Assembly: GCA_036563895.1 (NCBI GenBank) | Contig: DATCLN010000164.1 | Location: 1 to 36,939 of the forward strand | Length of the DNA stretch: 36,939 nt | DNA from: ZCTH02-B3 sp036563895 | Lineage (GTDB): Bacteria > Bacillota > Bacilli > Paenibacillales > Paenibacillaceae | Reading direction: 5' to 3' | In this document: positions 16,738 to 24,476 of the stretch, piece by piece | Layout of the letters: every line of letters begins with the position of its first letter | How positions within the stretch are numbered: position 1 is the stretch's first letter | The notes under the pieces: model-generated | The model's input: only the letters and a program-made list of their open reading frames with translations | Told to the model about the DNA's origin: nothing | Database searches by the model: none | Position numbers and translations under genes: made by a program

Positions 16738-17991
16738 TCAAGATTCCGCCAGCACCCGCCACAGCTCGTACAGGGCCCGCTTCGCGGCGCGCAGGCGGAT
16801 GCCCTCCCGGTCGCCGGCCAGCTGCAGCCTCACCGCCCGCGCGGCCAGGTCGCGCCCGGCCAGCCCCACAAATACGAGGCCCACGGGCTTGCCCTCGTCC
16901 TCCGAAGGCCCCGCCACGCCGGTCACCGAGAGCGCGAAGTCGCTGCCGGTCAGGCGGAGCACCCCTTCCGCCATCGCCGCCGCCGTTTCCGGGCTCACCG
17001 CCCCGGGCGCTTCGGCGCCTTCCAGGAGCCGGGCGGGAACGCCGAGCACCGTTTTTTTCACCGGAATGGTGTAGGCGACGACGCCTCCCCTGAACACCTT
17101 TGAGCTGCCGGGCACCCGCGTGATCAGCTCCGCGAGCAGCCCGCCGGTACAGCTTTCCGCCGCGCTCACCGTTTTGCCCGCCTCCGCGAGCCTGCGGACC
17201 ACCGCTTCCTCCAGGTCGATGTCTTCTTCCGCGAACAGGTGGGACCCCGTCCGCGCGCGGATTTCCTCCAGCACGGGAGCGATTTTGCGCATCGCTTCCT
17301 CTTCGGTGGCCGCCTTCGTCGACAGCCGGAGGGCGACTTCCCCTTCCTTGGCGTAGGGCGCGATGGTGGGATCGCGCTGTCCTTCGATGAGATCCTTGAG
17401 CCGCTCCTCCAGGGCCGATTCGCCGATGCCGGCGAACTTCAGCAAGACGCTGTGCAGGGCGTTTTCTTCCCCGAGCAGTTTCCGGATCCAGGCACGGCCG
17501 TATTTTTGGAACATCGGGATGAGTTCCCGGGGCGGCCCGGGCAGCAGCATGTAGTGCGTGCCGTCCGCCGTAAAGGCGCATCCCACCGCCCAGCCGGTTT
17601 CGTTCGGGAACGGATCGGCCCCCTCGATCATGAGCGCCTGCCGTTTTCCGCTATCCGCCGCCACGTTTCGTCCCTGGGACGCCGCAAAGGCTTCCCACCT
17701 CGTCAGCGTGGGCCAGTGGTACGTGAGGCTGCGGCCCGTATGCTGCGCCACCGCGTCCCGTGTCAGGTCGTCCTGCGTCGGCCCGAGGCCGCCGGTGAGG
17801 ATGATGAGATCCGCCCGCTCCCGGGCGATTTCCAGGGCGCGGACGATGCGGCCCAGGTTGTCGCCGACGACCTGCCGGTGGTACACGTCGACGCCCAGCG
17901 CCGCCAGTTCCTGCGAAAGAAACCGGGCGTTGGTGTTCAGGATCTGGCCGAGCAACAGTTCCGTCCCGACCGCCACGATTTCCGCTCTCAT
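16738..17991 (-). CDS. cinA: CinA family protein (nicotinamide-nucleotide amidase / competence-damage protein)
   Basis: The 417-residue protein has both CinA domains. The N-terminal MoaB/MogA-like domain (about 1-170) starts MRAEIVAVGTELLLGQILNTN and contains TGGLGPTQDDLTRDA. The C-terminal amidase-like domain (about 255-415) contains SAAESCTGGLLAELITRVPGSS and VTGVAGPSEDEGKPVGLVFVG. Members act as NMN deamidase and/or ADP-ribose pyrophosphatase in NAD salvage, and were first found as a competence-induced gene cotranscribed with recA. The start is ATG at 17991, nine bases after AAGGGGAG. It lies 51 bases downstream of pgsA and is separated from recA by a strong terminator. Confidence 0.96.
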   Translation of the reverse strand: MRAEIVAVGTELLLGQILNTNARFLSQELAALGVDVYHRQVVGDNLGRIVRALEIARERADLIILTGGLGPTQDDLTRDAVAQHTGRSLTYHWPTLTRWEAFAASQGRNVAADSGKRQALMIEGADPFPNETGWAVGCAFTADGTHYMLLPGPPRELIPMFQKYGRAWIRKLLGEENALHSVLLKFAGIGESALEERLKDLIEGQRDPTIAPYAKEGEVALRLSTKAATEEEAMRKIAPVLEEIRARTGSHLFAEEDIDLEEAVVRRLAEAGKTVSAAESCTGGLLAELITRVPGSSKVFRGGVVAYTIPVKKTVLGVPARLLEGAEAPGAVSPETAAAMAEGVLRLTGSDFALSVTGVAGPSEDEGKPVGLVFVGLAGRDLAARAVRLQLAGDREGIRLRAAKRALYELWRVLAES

Positions 17992-18042
17992 GCCGTCATG
18001 CTCCCCTTTTGTCCGATTCGATCGCGCAACCGGATGCCTTCT

Positions 18043-18615
18043 TCAGAGAGACATCAGATGCTTGTTTTTCACGAAGTAGTCGATCCCCGAATAGACGGTG
18101 ATCGCCGAAGCCGTCCACACCAGGATGACGTCCATCGGCAGGCCGATGAGCTGGAAGGGAAAGTTGTTGAGAAGCAGCACGATGATCATCGCGATCTGCG
18201 CCGCCGTCTTCCATTTGCCCCATTGGCTCGCGGCGATGACCGCCCCCTCCAGCAGCGCCACCTGCCTGAGTCCGGTCACCGCCCACTCCCGGCCGATGAT
18301 CACAATGGCCACCCAGGCCGGCAGTTTCCCCATGTCCACCAGCGAAATGAGCACCGCCGCCACCAGCAGCTTGTCCGCCAGCGGGTCCAGGAGCTTGCCG
18401 AGATTGGTGATGATCTTGCGCTTTCGCGCGATGTATCCGTCGAGCCCGTCCGTGCTGGCGGCCACCACAAAAAGCACAAGGGCCAGGATTTGATTGAGGG
18501 TGATCGAAAATTCCCCGAAGGTCAGGGTGGGAAGATTCAGCCGGGCCAGCAAAAAAAAGGCGATCAGCGGCACGATGAAAATGCGCGCCAGCGTGATCCT
18601 GTTGGCCAGATTCAC
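18043..18615 (-). CDS. pgsA: CDP-diacylglycerol--glycerol-3-phosphate 3-phosphatidyltransferase
   Basis: PgsA makes phosphatidylglycerol phosphate, the committed step to phosphatidylglycerol. The 190-residue integral membrane protein carries the complete CDP-alcohol phosphotransferase motif DG-x2-AR-x8-G-x3-D-x3-D: D56, G57, D59-G60, A63-R64, G73, D77 and D81. Several hydrophobic helices surround it. The start is GTG at 18615 with GGGGAGGG about seven bases upstream. It overlaps the rimO stop by four bases (GTGA), so the two are translationally coupled. Position before cinA-recA is conserved in Bacillales. Confidence 0.97.
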   Translation of the reverse strand: MNLANRITLARIFIVPLIAFFLLARLNLPTLTFGEFSITLNQILALVLFVVAASTDGLDGYIARKRKIITNLGKLLDPLADKLLVAAVLISLVDMGKLPAWVAIVIIGREWAVTGLRQVALLEGAVIAASQWGKWKTAAQIAMIIVLLLNNFPFQLIGLPMDVILVWTASAITVYSGIDYFVKNKHLMSL

Positions 18616-19940
18616 GCGATTCCCTCCCCGGACAGGTCATACTCGTAGGCGTGCGTGATCCGTACCTTGACGATGTCGCCGATCTCCGCCCGGATGCCGC
18701 TCACGCAGACTTCGCCGTCCACTTCCGGGGCGTCGTACTGGCTGCGGCCGATATAGACGCCGCTCTTTTCGTCGTAGCGTTCCAGCAGCACGTCCAGCGT
18801 CCGGCCCAGGTATTTGGCGGCGTTCTCCCGGGCGACCTCCCGCTGCACTTCCATGAGCACGTGGGCGCGGTATTCCTTGACCTCTTCCGGCACCTGGTCC
18901 GGCAAGCGGGCAGCCGGGGTGTCCTCTTCCCGCGAGTAGGTGAACACGCCGAGCCGGTCGAACTTCATCTCCCGCACAAAGTCGCACAGGCGCTCGAACT
19001 CTTCCTCCGTCTCCCCGGGGAAGCCGACGATGATGGAGGTGCGCAGGGCCACGTCCGGGATGCGGGCGCGGATTTTCGCCACCAGTTCCCGCACGTCGCG
19101 CTGGCGTCCCGGCCGCCGCATGAGCTTGAGAATCCTGTCCTCGCTGTGCTGCAATGGCATGTCCACGTACTTGCAGATTTTCGGGTTGGACGCGATCACG
19201 TCGATCAGCTCGTCCGTAAAAAAGCCCGGATACGCGTAGTGAAGCCGCACCCAGGCGATTCCCGGCACTTCGCTCACCCGCTGGAGCAGCTCGGGCAGCT
19301 TGTGTTCTTCGTACAGGTCCGTTCCGTAGTTGGTGGTGTCCTGGGCGATCAGGCTGATTTCCTTGACGCCCTGTTCCGCCAGCCGCTTCACTTCGTCGAC
19401 GATCGTCTCGATGCGCCGGCTCCGGAACCGGCCCCGCATGAGCGGAATGCTGCAGAAGGTGCAGTTGTTGTCGCAGCCTTCCGCGATCTTGACGTACGCC
19501 GTGTACCTGGGCGTGGCCAGGCGGCGCGGCAGCAGCTCTTCGTAGGCGTAGGCCGGATTTCCGACCTGGACGGGCCTGCGGCCCCGCAGGGCCTCCTCGA
19601 CGATGTCGGCCATGCGGACGAAATCGCCGGTGCCGACGACGCCGTCGATCTCCGGCAGCTCCTTCATCAGTTCCTCTTTGTATCGCTGCGCCAGGCACCC
19701 CGCGACGATAAGGGCTTTCAGGCGGGCGGTCTTTTTCAGTTCGGCCAGATCGAGGATGGTGCGGACCGACTCTTCCTTGGCGGCGTCGATGAACGCGCAG
19801 GTGTTGACGATGACCACCGTGGCGTCCTCCGGGCTGTCGACCAGCTTGTAGCCCCGCTCGTGAAGGAGACCGGACACGATCTCCGAATCCACCAGGTTTT
19901 TCTCGCAGCCGAGCGTGACCACGCTGACTCTCTCCGGCAT
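18612..19940 (-). CDS. rimO: Ribosomal protein S12 methylthiotransferase RimO
   Basis: RimO is a radical-SAM enzyme that methylthiolates an aspartate of ribosomal protein S12. UPF0004 cysteines lie in VTLGCEKNLVDSE, VNTCAFIDAA and VAGCLAQRY. The radical-SAM motif is EGCDNNCTFCSIP, followed by MRGRFRSR. LGCEKNLVDSE distinguishes RimO from MiaB. A TRAM domain closes the protein. I place the start at ATG 19940 (MPERVSVVTLG), which has GGGGG eight bases upstream and matches the usual N-terminus; ATG at 19955 in the same frame has no SD but is possible. Length is about 442 residues. A consensus sigma-A promoter lies just upstream, and the gene overlaps pgsA by four bases. Confidence 0.97.
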   Translation of the reverse strand: MPERVSVVTLGCEKNLVDSEIVSGLLHERGYKLVDSPEDATVVIVNTCAFIDAAKEESVRTILDLAELKKTARLKALIVAGCLAQRYKEELMKELPEIDGVVGTGDFVRMADIVEEALRGRRPVQVGNPAYAYEELLPRRLATPRYTAYVKIAEGCDNNCTFCSIPLMRGRFRSRRIETIVDEVKRLAEQGVKEISLIAQDTTNYGTDLYEEHKLPELLQRVSEVPGIAWVRLHYAYPGFFTDELIDVIASNPKICKYVDMPLQHSEDRILKLMRRPGRQRDVRELVAKIRARIPDVALRTSIIVGFPGETEEEFERLCDFVREMKFDRLGVFTYSREEDTPAARLPDQVPEEVKEYRAHVLMEVQREVARENAAKYLGRTLDVLLERYDEKSGVYIGRSQYDAPEVDGEVCVSGIRAEIGDIVKVRITHAYEYDLSGEGIA

Positions 19941-19979
19941 TTCCGTTTCCCCCATGCGTTTTGCCGTTTTATCCAGAAC

Positions 19980-20008
19980 AGTATATCCAATGCCCGCCCG
20001 GGTGTCAA
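19980..20008 (-). promoter_or_regulatory. Sigma-A promoter of rimO-pgsA-cinA
   Basis: On the minus strand TTGACA (20008-20003) and TATACT (19985-19980) are exactly 17 bases apart. Initiation near 19973 leaves a leader of 18-33 bases, depending on the rimO start used. Confidence 0.8.
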
Positions 20009-20024
20009 AACGGTCCGAAATGGG

Positions 20025-20516
20025 TCAGCGGTAGTTCACGAACTGCAGTTCCAGCGGCAAATCGGCGCTCTTCAGGGCGGCGATGACCGCCTGGAGGTCG
20101 TCCTTGCTCTTGCCGCTCACGCGGATCTGGTCGCCCTGGATCTGGCTTTTGACCTTCAGCTTGGTATCCCGGATCAGGTTGTTGATTTTCTTGGCGTTCT
20201 CCTGGTCGATGCCCTGCTTCAATTTGATCTGCTGGCGAACCGTGCCGCCCGCGGCGGGTTCCGGCTTGCCGTACTCCAGATTGCGCAGGGGCACGCCCCG
20301 CTTGACCAGCTTGGACTGCAGGATGTCCAGGACGCTTTTCAGCCTGTATTCGTCGTCGGAGACGACAACGAGGACGTCCTTTTCCAGCTTGATGTCGCTT
20401 TTGCTGCCTTTGAAATCGAAGCGGGTGCCGATTTCCTTCATCGCCTGCTGCACGGCGTTGTTCACTTCCTGCATGTCCACCCGCGACACGATGTCGAAGG
20501 AATGTTCCGACGCCAT
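20025..20516 (-). CDS. yajQ: YajQ family nucleotide-binding protein
   Basis: The 163-residue protein is a YajQ (UPF0234) family member: two ferredoxin-like domains in a compact fold. Members have been reported to bind nucleotides, and a Xanthomonas homologue binds cyclic di-GMP; the role in Firmicutes is unsettled. Recognisable stretches are SFDIVSRVDMQEVNNAVQQA at the N-terminus, FDFKGSKSDIKLE, NAKKINNLIRDTKLKVKSQI and IQGDQIRVSGKSKDDLQAVI. The start is ATG at 20516, seven bases after AAGGTGG; the open frame upstream is not family-like and runs into a repeat cluster. It ends about 85 bases before rimO and probably forms its own unit. Confidence 0.95.
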   Translation of the reverse strand: MASEHSFDIVSRVDMQEVNNAVQQAMKEIGTRFDFKGSKSDIKLEKDVLVVVSDDEYRLKSVLDILQSKLVKRGVPLRNLEYGKPEPAAGGTVRQQIKLKQGIDQENAKKINNLIRDTKLKVKSQIQGDQIRVSGKSKDDLQAVIAALKSADLPLELQFVNYR

Positions 20517-20555
20517 GGGTACCACCTTTTCGCCGAATGAAAATGGTTTTCTACA

Positions 20556-20561
20556 ATTATA
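20556..20561 (-). promoter_or_regulatory. Possible -10 element of yajQ
   Basis: A perfect TATAAT lies on the minus strand 40 bases before the yajQ ATG in an A+T-rich stretch. The matching -35 position reads TTTTCT, a weak match, so the promoter is tentative. Confidence 0.4.
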
Positions 20562-20608
20562 TACCAGCCCAAAAACAAAGAAAAACCCCGCGATGCGTTT
20601 CCACAGCC

Positions 20609-20815
20609 CCATTCTGCCAATAAGGACAAAAGTGCAATTATTTTCCCGTGAAAACGGGGTTTCCGGGAAAATAATTGCACTTTGTGCCATTATATTGGTA
20701 AATTTTGTGCGATTTCAGGCAATCCGTCCGAAAATAATTGCACTTTTGTCGCTATTTCGCCCGAAAGGCTTTGAAAACGCGGAAATAAATGCATTTTTGT
20801 CGTTATTCCGGCGGG
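20609..20815. repeat. Cluster of about four copies of a ~35-bp intergenic repeat
   Basis: The 383-base gap between yajQ and rodZ holds repeated copies of a motif with core AAAATAATTGCACTTTTGTC. One copy is on the minus strand (about 20609-20648) and three are on the plus strand (about 20664-20699, 20728-20770 and 20779-20815, the last more diverged). A shortened fifth tail may lie at 20700-20722. The first two form a perfect 20-bp inverted repeat, 20629-20648 with 20664-20683, around a 15-base loop that itself can pair GAAA with TTTC. The copies are far richer in A+T than neighbouring genes. No open frame of any size is built from them. Confidence 0.8.
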
Positions 20816-20868
20816 TCCGGGTGGTGTCCGACTGAAGGGGTCGGAACGGTGCAGGACCCCGTCGGGAG

Positions 20869-20886
20869 ACGGCAGGAGCCTGCCGT
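20869..20886. other. Small GC-rich hairpin after rodZ
   Basis: ACGGCAG (20869-20875) and CTGCCGT (20880-20886) pair around GAGC, 14 bases past the rodZ stop on the minus strand. No T tract follows, so it is at best an mRNA 3'-end stabiliser or a weak terminator. Confidence 0.4.
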
Positions 20887-20899
20887 GCGGCCGAGGGTT

Positions 20900-21739
20900 T
20901 CAGCCCTGCGGGGCATCCACCGGGGTGACGAGAAACTTCTCCGATCCCTTGGTGTTGTTGTCGGGAAGCTCCACGCCGCCTATCGTGATCGTGACATAAT
21001 CGGCGCGGCCGACGTTGACGAAGACCGGCCCGGTCACCTCGAAGGACAGCTTGTCGCCATCCCTCGCATTGCCGCTGTGCAAGCTGTAATCGTTGATCGC
21101 GGTCCCGACGCCGATCCAGGCGACACCGCCCGATACCTCGATTTCCAGCGTGAGGTCGTCCTTCGGGTACACTTCGTACAGGGATACGACGCCGTTTTTG
21201 CCCTTGAATTCCAGCGTCACCGGCTGGACCGAAGGGATGACGGAAGGTGCCGGCGACGGCTCCTGCGTAACGGTCGGCGAAGGGGACGGCCGGAGTGTCT
21301 CCTCGGTGATTTTATTGTCAATGTCGACTTCATCGGGATTGGAGGCAAAATGATTGGTGGCAAAATAATAAATGACGACACCGATCAAAATCGGAAATGC
21401 CCACATGAGGATGGAGACGATGATTCTGCCCGCGCGGTGGTCGCTCCGCCGGCGCCGCCGGGGCCGGATCAGCGGTTCCTGAACGGCAACGTCCGTCATC
21501 GGGGGTTGGGGCAGCTCCTTCTGGTAGAGGCGCAGGACTTCTTCGGCGTTGAGTCCGACCGCTTCCGCGTAGTTCTTCACGAAAGCGCGCACGTAGAACG
21601 AGCCGGGGAGAACTTTGTAATCGCCTTCTTCGATCGCTTCCAGGTACCGCTTGCGGATTTTGGTGAGTTCCTGGATGTCGTCCAGGGTGTAACCGCGCTG
21701 TTCCCTGGCTTTGCGCAGCAACTGGCCGAGATCCGACAA
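20900..21739 (-). CDS. rodZ: RodZ-like cytoskeleton protein (YmfM)
   Basis: The 279-residue protein has the RodZ layout. An N-terminal helix-turn-helix domain (about 4-72, LGQLLRKAREQRGYTLDDI then LPGSFYVRAFVKNYAE) binds MreB in characterised members. A basic stretch RPRRRRR precedes a single membrane helix (about 104-127). A Pro/Ser-rich periplasm-side linker (about 145-175) leads to the beta-rich DUF4115 domain (about 180-270). It links cell-shape control to the elongation machinery. A TTG start at 21739 is chosen because GGAGGTGA lies just upstream and the domain begins there; the longer open frame overlaps the ymfJ terminator region. In B. subtilis ymfM occupies the same place. Confidence 0.93.
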   Translation of the reverse strand: MSDLGQLLRKAREQRGYTLDDIQELTKIRKRYLEAIEEGDYKVLPGSFYVRAFVKNYAEAVGLNAEEVLRLYQKELPQPPMTDVAVQEPLIRPRRRRRSDHRAGRIIVSILMWAFPILIGVVIYYFATNHFASNPDEVDIDNKITEETLRPSPSPTVTQEPSPAPSVIPSVQPVTLEFKGKNGVVSLYEVYPKDDLTLEIEVSGGVAWIGVGTAINDYSLHSGNARDGDKLSFEVTGPVFVNVGRADYVTITIGGVELPDNNTKGSEKFLVTPVDAPQG

Positions 21740-21844
21740 CCCCTTCACCTCCGTGACGAAAGTCCGCGACGAATAATCTCTCTCACCAACAAATTCTACA
21801 TGGAGAGCCAATCTCCTGCCATTTCGCCGAACTTTCGACAACCC

Positions 21845-21878
21845 CAAAAAGGCGGAAAAGCCTCCCGGCGGGGAGGCT
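21845..21878 (-). terminator. Terminator after ymfJ
   Basis: AGCCTCCC (21859-21866) and GGGAGGCT (21871-21878) form an 8-bp stem with a 4-base loop. On the minus strand it continues TTTCCGCCTTTTT. It lies 36 bases after the ymfJ stop. Confidence 0.75.
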
Positions 21879-21913
21879 CTCCGGAACTTCGGAACCCCGG
21901 AACTGAGGAGCGT

Positions 21914-22162
21914 TCAGCCCTTTTCGACCCATTTCACCATGAGCCGGGCGATGGTGCGGCGCTCTTCCTCGTCTCCGACGTCCCAAAGCTCTTTCAGCAC
22001 CCGCTCTTCCGTGTTTTTCGGATCGACTTTCTTGTCGAGAAATTCGCCGATTTCGTATGCGAGGTTGGCGATGGTTCTTTCGCTCATGCCCGCCTTTTTC
22101 GCTTCCTTCACGCGATCGCTGAGGAACGCTTTCCAGGTTTCAAAATCGGTCAGAATGGACAT
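21914..22162 (-). CDS. ymfJ: DUF3243 family protein (YmfJ)
   Basis: The 82-residue acidic, helical protein matches the DUF3243 family (YmfJ of B. subtilis) of unknown function. It begins MSILTDFETWKAFLSDRV and ends WDVGDEEERRTIARLMVKWV, both typical. The start is ATG at 22162 with AAGGAGG ten bases upstream. It is hidden inside a much longer open frame (to 23119) that is an artefact of high GC: upstream of this ATG that frame crosses a 20-bp-period repeat and runs antisense-like out of phase with ymfI. Position between ymfI and rodZ matches B. subtilis, except that ymfK and ymfL are missing here. Confidence 0.93.
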   Translation of the reverse strand: MSILTDFETWKAFLSDRVKEAKKAGMSERTIANLAYEIGEFLDKKVDPKNTEERVLKELWDVGDEEERRTIARLMVKWVEKG

Positions 22163-22250
22163 GACATGCAATCCTCCTTGCGGGTTCATGGTTACACGGG
22201 CTAATATGCCCTCTGCTCCCGCAAGGTATGCGCGGCGTGCCGCCGGCACC

Positions 22251-22410
22251 GGGATGCGCCCGGCTTCTCCGGCACGCGTCTTGTTTTCTCGGCTCGCGTC
22301 CGGCCTTCCCGGGCACGTGTTTGCTTTCCCGGCTTGCGTGTCTTGCTCCTCAGCTCGCGTCCGAAATCCCGGGCGCGCGTCCGGCGTTGTCGGCACTGCC
22401 TGGCTGCCTT
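22251..22410. repeat. Degenerate tandem repeat with a 20-bp period
   Basis: The 296-base gap between ymfI and ymfJ contains about seven or eight imperfect units in strict 20-bp register, starting at 22251, 22271, 22291, 22311, 22331, 22351, 22371 and 22391. Each has GGc(a/t)cGCGTc-like sequence in its first half and a C/T-rich second half ending TCCC. Units 22271-22390 are the clearest. The period is not a multiple of three, so coding is not the cause. Outside the repeat I see nothing else in this gap. Confidence 0.65.
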
Positions 22411-22458
22411 GGTGCGCGCCGGACGTCCTTTCCTGCCCCGGGGCGCGAACGCGCCGTC

Positions 22459-23193
22459 CTACCGGTACCATCCTCCCGTCACCGCCACCACCTGGCCGGT
22501 GATGTACCCGGCTTCTTCCGACGCAAGAAAGCGCACCACCTCGGCCACCTCTTCCGGCCGGCCCAGCCTGCCGAGGGGAATGCTCCGGCACAGCTCGGCT
22601 TTGTCCTCCTCCGTCAGGCCGCCCAGCATATCCGTCTCCACCGCGCCAGGAGCCACCGCGTTGACGGTGACGCCAGACGGGGCCAGCTCCCGGGCGAGGG
22701 CCTTGGTGAAGCTGTCCAGGCCGCCCTTGGCCGCCGAATACGCTGTTTCCCCCGCGGCGCCCGCCTGGCCCCATACGCTGGACAGGTGGATGATGCGGCC
22801 CCACCGCTGCCAGATCATGTGCGGGGCGAACAGCCGGGCGAGGAAATACGCCGCCTTGAGGTGGACGTCCATCATTTCGTCCCAGACCGCTTCGGCCGTA
22901 TCCTCCAGCATGCCCTGCCAGGCCACGCCCGCGCAGTGGACGACGATGTCCGGGCGGAAACCGGACCGCTCCAGCGTTTCCTTCATGGCCGCAAGGTCCG
23001 CGGGGGAGCGCACGTCCGCCCGCACGAGGAGCGGCTCTGCTCCGCCCGCCCGCCGGATCGCGTCGGCCGTCTGCCGGGCCCGTTCTTCGGAGCGGTGGTA
23101 ATGGATGCAGACCCGGCACCCGTCCGCCGCCAGCAGCCGTGCGACGGCGGCGCCGATGCCGCGGGAAGCGCCCGTCACGAGGGCTGCCCTCAA
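22459..23193 (-). CDS. ymfI: Short-chain dehydrogenase YmfI, probable EF-P 5-aminopentanone reductase
   Basis: The 244-residue classical SDR has the NAD(P)-binding GASRGIG (8-14), CAG in VVHCAGVAW, the catalytic Ser in IIHLSSVWG and the YxxxK pair in AYSAAKG. It resembles FabG, but position with ymfF and ymfH points to YmfI. In B. subtilis YmfI is required for the final reduction of the modification on elongation factor P. The TTG start at 23193 overlaps the ymfH stop by four bases (TTGA) and has GGGGGGA about six bases upstream, so translation is coupled. The EF-P role is inferred from the neighbourhood; a general FabG-like reductase is the alternative. Confidence 0.9.
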   Translation of the reverse strand: MRAALVTGASRGIGAAVARLLAADGCRVCIHYHRSEERARQTADAIRRAGGAEPLLVRADVRSPADLAAMKETLERSGFRPDIVVHCAGVAWQGMLEDTAEAVWDEMMDVHLKAAYFLARLFAPHMIWQRWGRIIHLSSVWGQAGAAGETAYSAAKGGLDSFTKALARELAPSGVTVNAVAPGAVETDMLGGLTEEDKAELCRSIPLGRLGRPEEVAEVVRFLASEEAGYITGQVVAVTGGWYR

Positions 23194-24476
23194 GAGGCGT
23201 CCCCCCGCACCACCGAGACGGCCCGTCGGGAAGGATGCACGTGGGCCCGCAGCCAGCCGTTCACTTCCTCCAGCGTGAGGCTTTCATACAGTTCGACCAC
23301 CCGGAACAGGTCGCCGCCGCGGTGGCGGAAGCGGACGAATTCCCCGGCAATGGCTTCCGGGCTGTTCCACAGGCGCAGGTGGGCGCCGATTTTTTTGCGC
23401 CGGATCCGTTCGAAAACGTCCGGATCAAGCCCGCGCTCCGCCGTCCGTTCCATCGCTTCGGTCACCCGCCGGACCATCTCGTCGGGGTCCCGCGTATCCC
23501 CGCCGATGACGGAAAACGCGTAACCCGGCCCGGAGGTGAACTGCGCGCCGAAGGAATCGAACACGAGGTGCTCGTCGTACATTTCCTGATAAACGGGCGA
23601 ACTGCGGGAAAACAGCGCGTCCAGCATAATGCGGGCCGCCAGGTCGCGGCGCACGGCCTGCTCGCCGGCGGGAAGCGAACCCGCTTCTTTGAAGCCGACG
23701 TAGCATTTCGGCATGGCCACCGAAAGCGCCGCCTGGCGCATCGGTTCCTTCGCGTCCTCCGGCTCTTCGGCCGGCACCCGCCGGAATCCGGGCGGCGGAT
23801 CGAACCGCTTGCGCGCCTGATTGGCCCGCACCACTTCCATCGTCTGCTCCGGATCGACGCCGCCAACCACAAAGAGATGCATGTTGGACGGGTGATAAAA
23901 CATCCGGTGGCATTCGTAGAGAAGCTCCTTGGTGATGGAGCTTACGCTCTCCGGCGTTCCCGCGATGTCGATGCGCACCGGATGGCGGTGGTAGAGCGCC
24001 TCGAGCAGCCCGAAATAGACCCGCCAGTCCGGATTGTCGCGATACATGTGGATTTCCTGGATGATGATGCCCTTTTCTTTTTCCACGCTGGCGTCGGTAA
24101 AGCAGGGATTCTGGACGAAATCGAGCAGGATCTCCAGGCATACGTCCACGTTGCGGGTGGCCGAAAACAGATACACGGTCTGGTCGAATCCGGTGTAAGC
24201 GTTGGCGGACGCGCCGTTGGCCGCGAACCGGGCAAACACGTCCCCGTCGGGTTCCTCGAACATTTTATGCTCGAGGAAATGGGCCAGACCGTCCGGTACG
24301 GCGAATTCGCGGCCGTCCGCCAGGCGGAAGCGGTTGTCGGCCGACCCGAAGCGGGTGGCGAACACGGCGAACGTCTTGGTGAAGCCGGGCTTGGGCAGCA
24401 CGAACACATCCAGCCCGTTGTCCAGGCGTTCGTGGTGCAGCGTCTCCTCAAGGCGGGGATATTCAAGCGCGGGCAT
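23190..24476 (-). CDS. ymfH: M16 family zinc peptidase YmfH
   Basis: The 428-residue protein is an M16 (pitrilysin/MPP-like) peptidase. The inverted zinc motif HxxEH is intact in GLAHFLEHKMFEE (about 64-76), and the distal glutamate occurs in EKEKGIIIQEIHMYRD about 75 residues later. The second M16 domain is present in the C-terminal half. The start is ATG at 24476 with GGAGGAGA about eight bases upstream; it overlaps the 3' end of ymfF by 14 bases. YmfH probably pairs with the zinc-less YmfF, like the alpha/beta pairs of related processing peptidases. The cluster ymfF-ymfH-ymfI is linked to EF-P modification in B. subtilis annotation. Confidence 0.94.
   Translation of the reverse strand: MPALEYPRLEETLHHERLDNGLDVFVLPKPGFTKTFAVFATRFGSADNRFRLADGREFAVPDGLAHFLEHKMFEEPDGDVFARFAANGASANAYTGFDQTVYLFSATRNVDVCLEILLDFVQNPCFTDASVEKEKGIIIQEIHMYRDNPDWRVYFGLLEALYHRHPVRIDIAGTPESVSSITKELLYECHRMFYHPSNMHLFVVGGVDPEQTMEVVRANQARKRFDPPPGFRRVPAEEPEDAKEPMRQAALSVAMPKCYVGFKEAGSLPAGEQAVRRDLAARIMLDALFSRSSPVYQEMYDEHLVFDSFGAQFTSGPGYAFSVIGGDTRDPDEMVRRVTEAMERTAERGLDPDVFERIRRKKIGAHLRLWNSPEAIAGEFVRFRHRGGDLFRVVELYESLTLEEVNGWLRAHVHPSRRAVSVVRGDAS

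Noticed and set aside
22251..22410. Possible CRISPR array
   Set aside because: Units are degenerate and contiguous, with no spacers. The copies at 20609-20815 are also too close, too diverged and mixed in orientation, and no cas gene is present.
21914..23119. 401-residue minus-strand frame containing ymfJ
   Set aside because: Only the last 82 residues are family-like. The rest lies in the 20-bp repeat and out of frame over ymfI.
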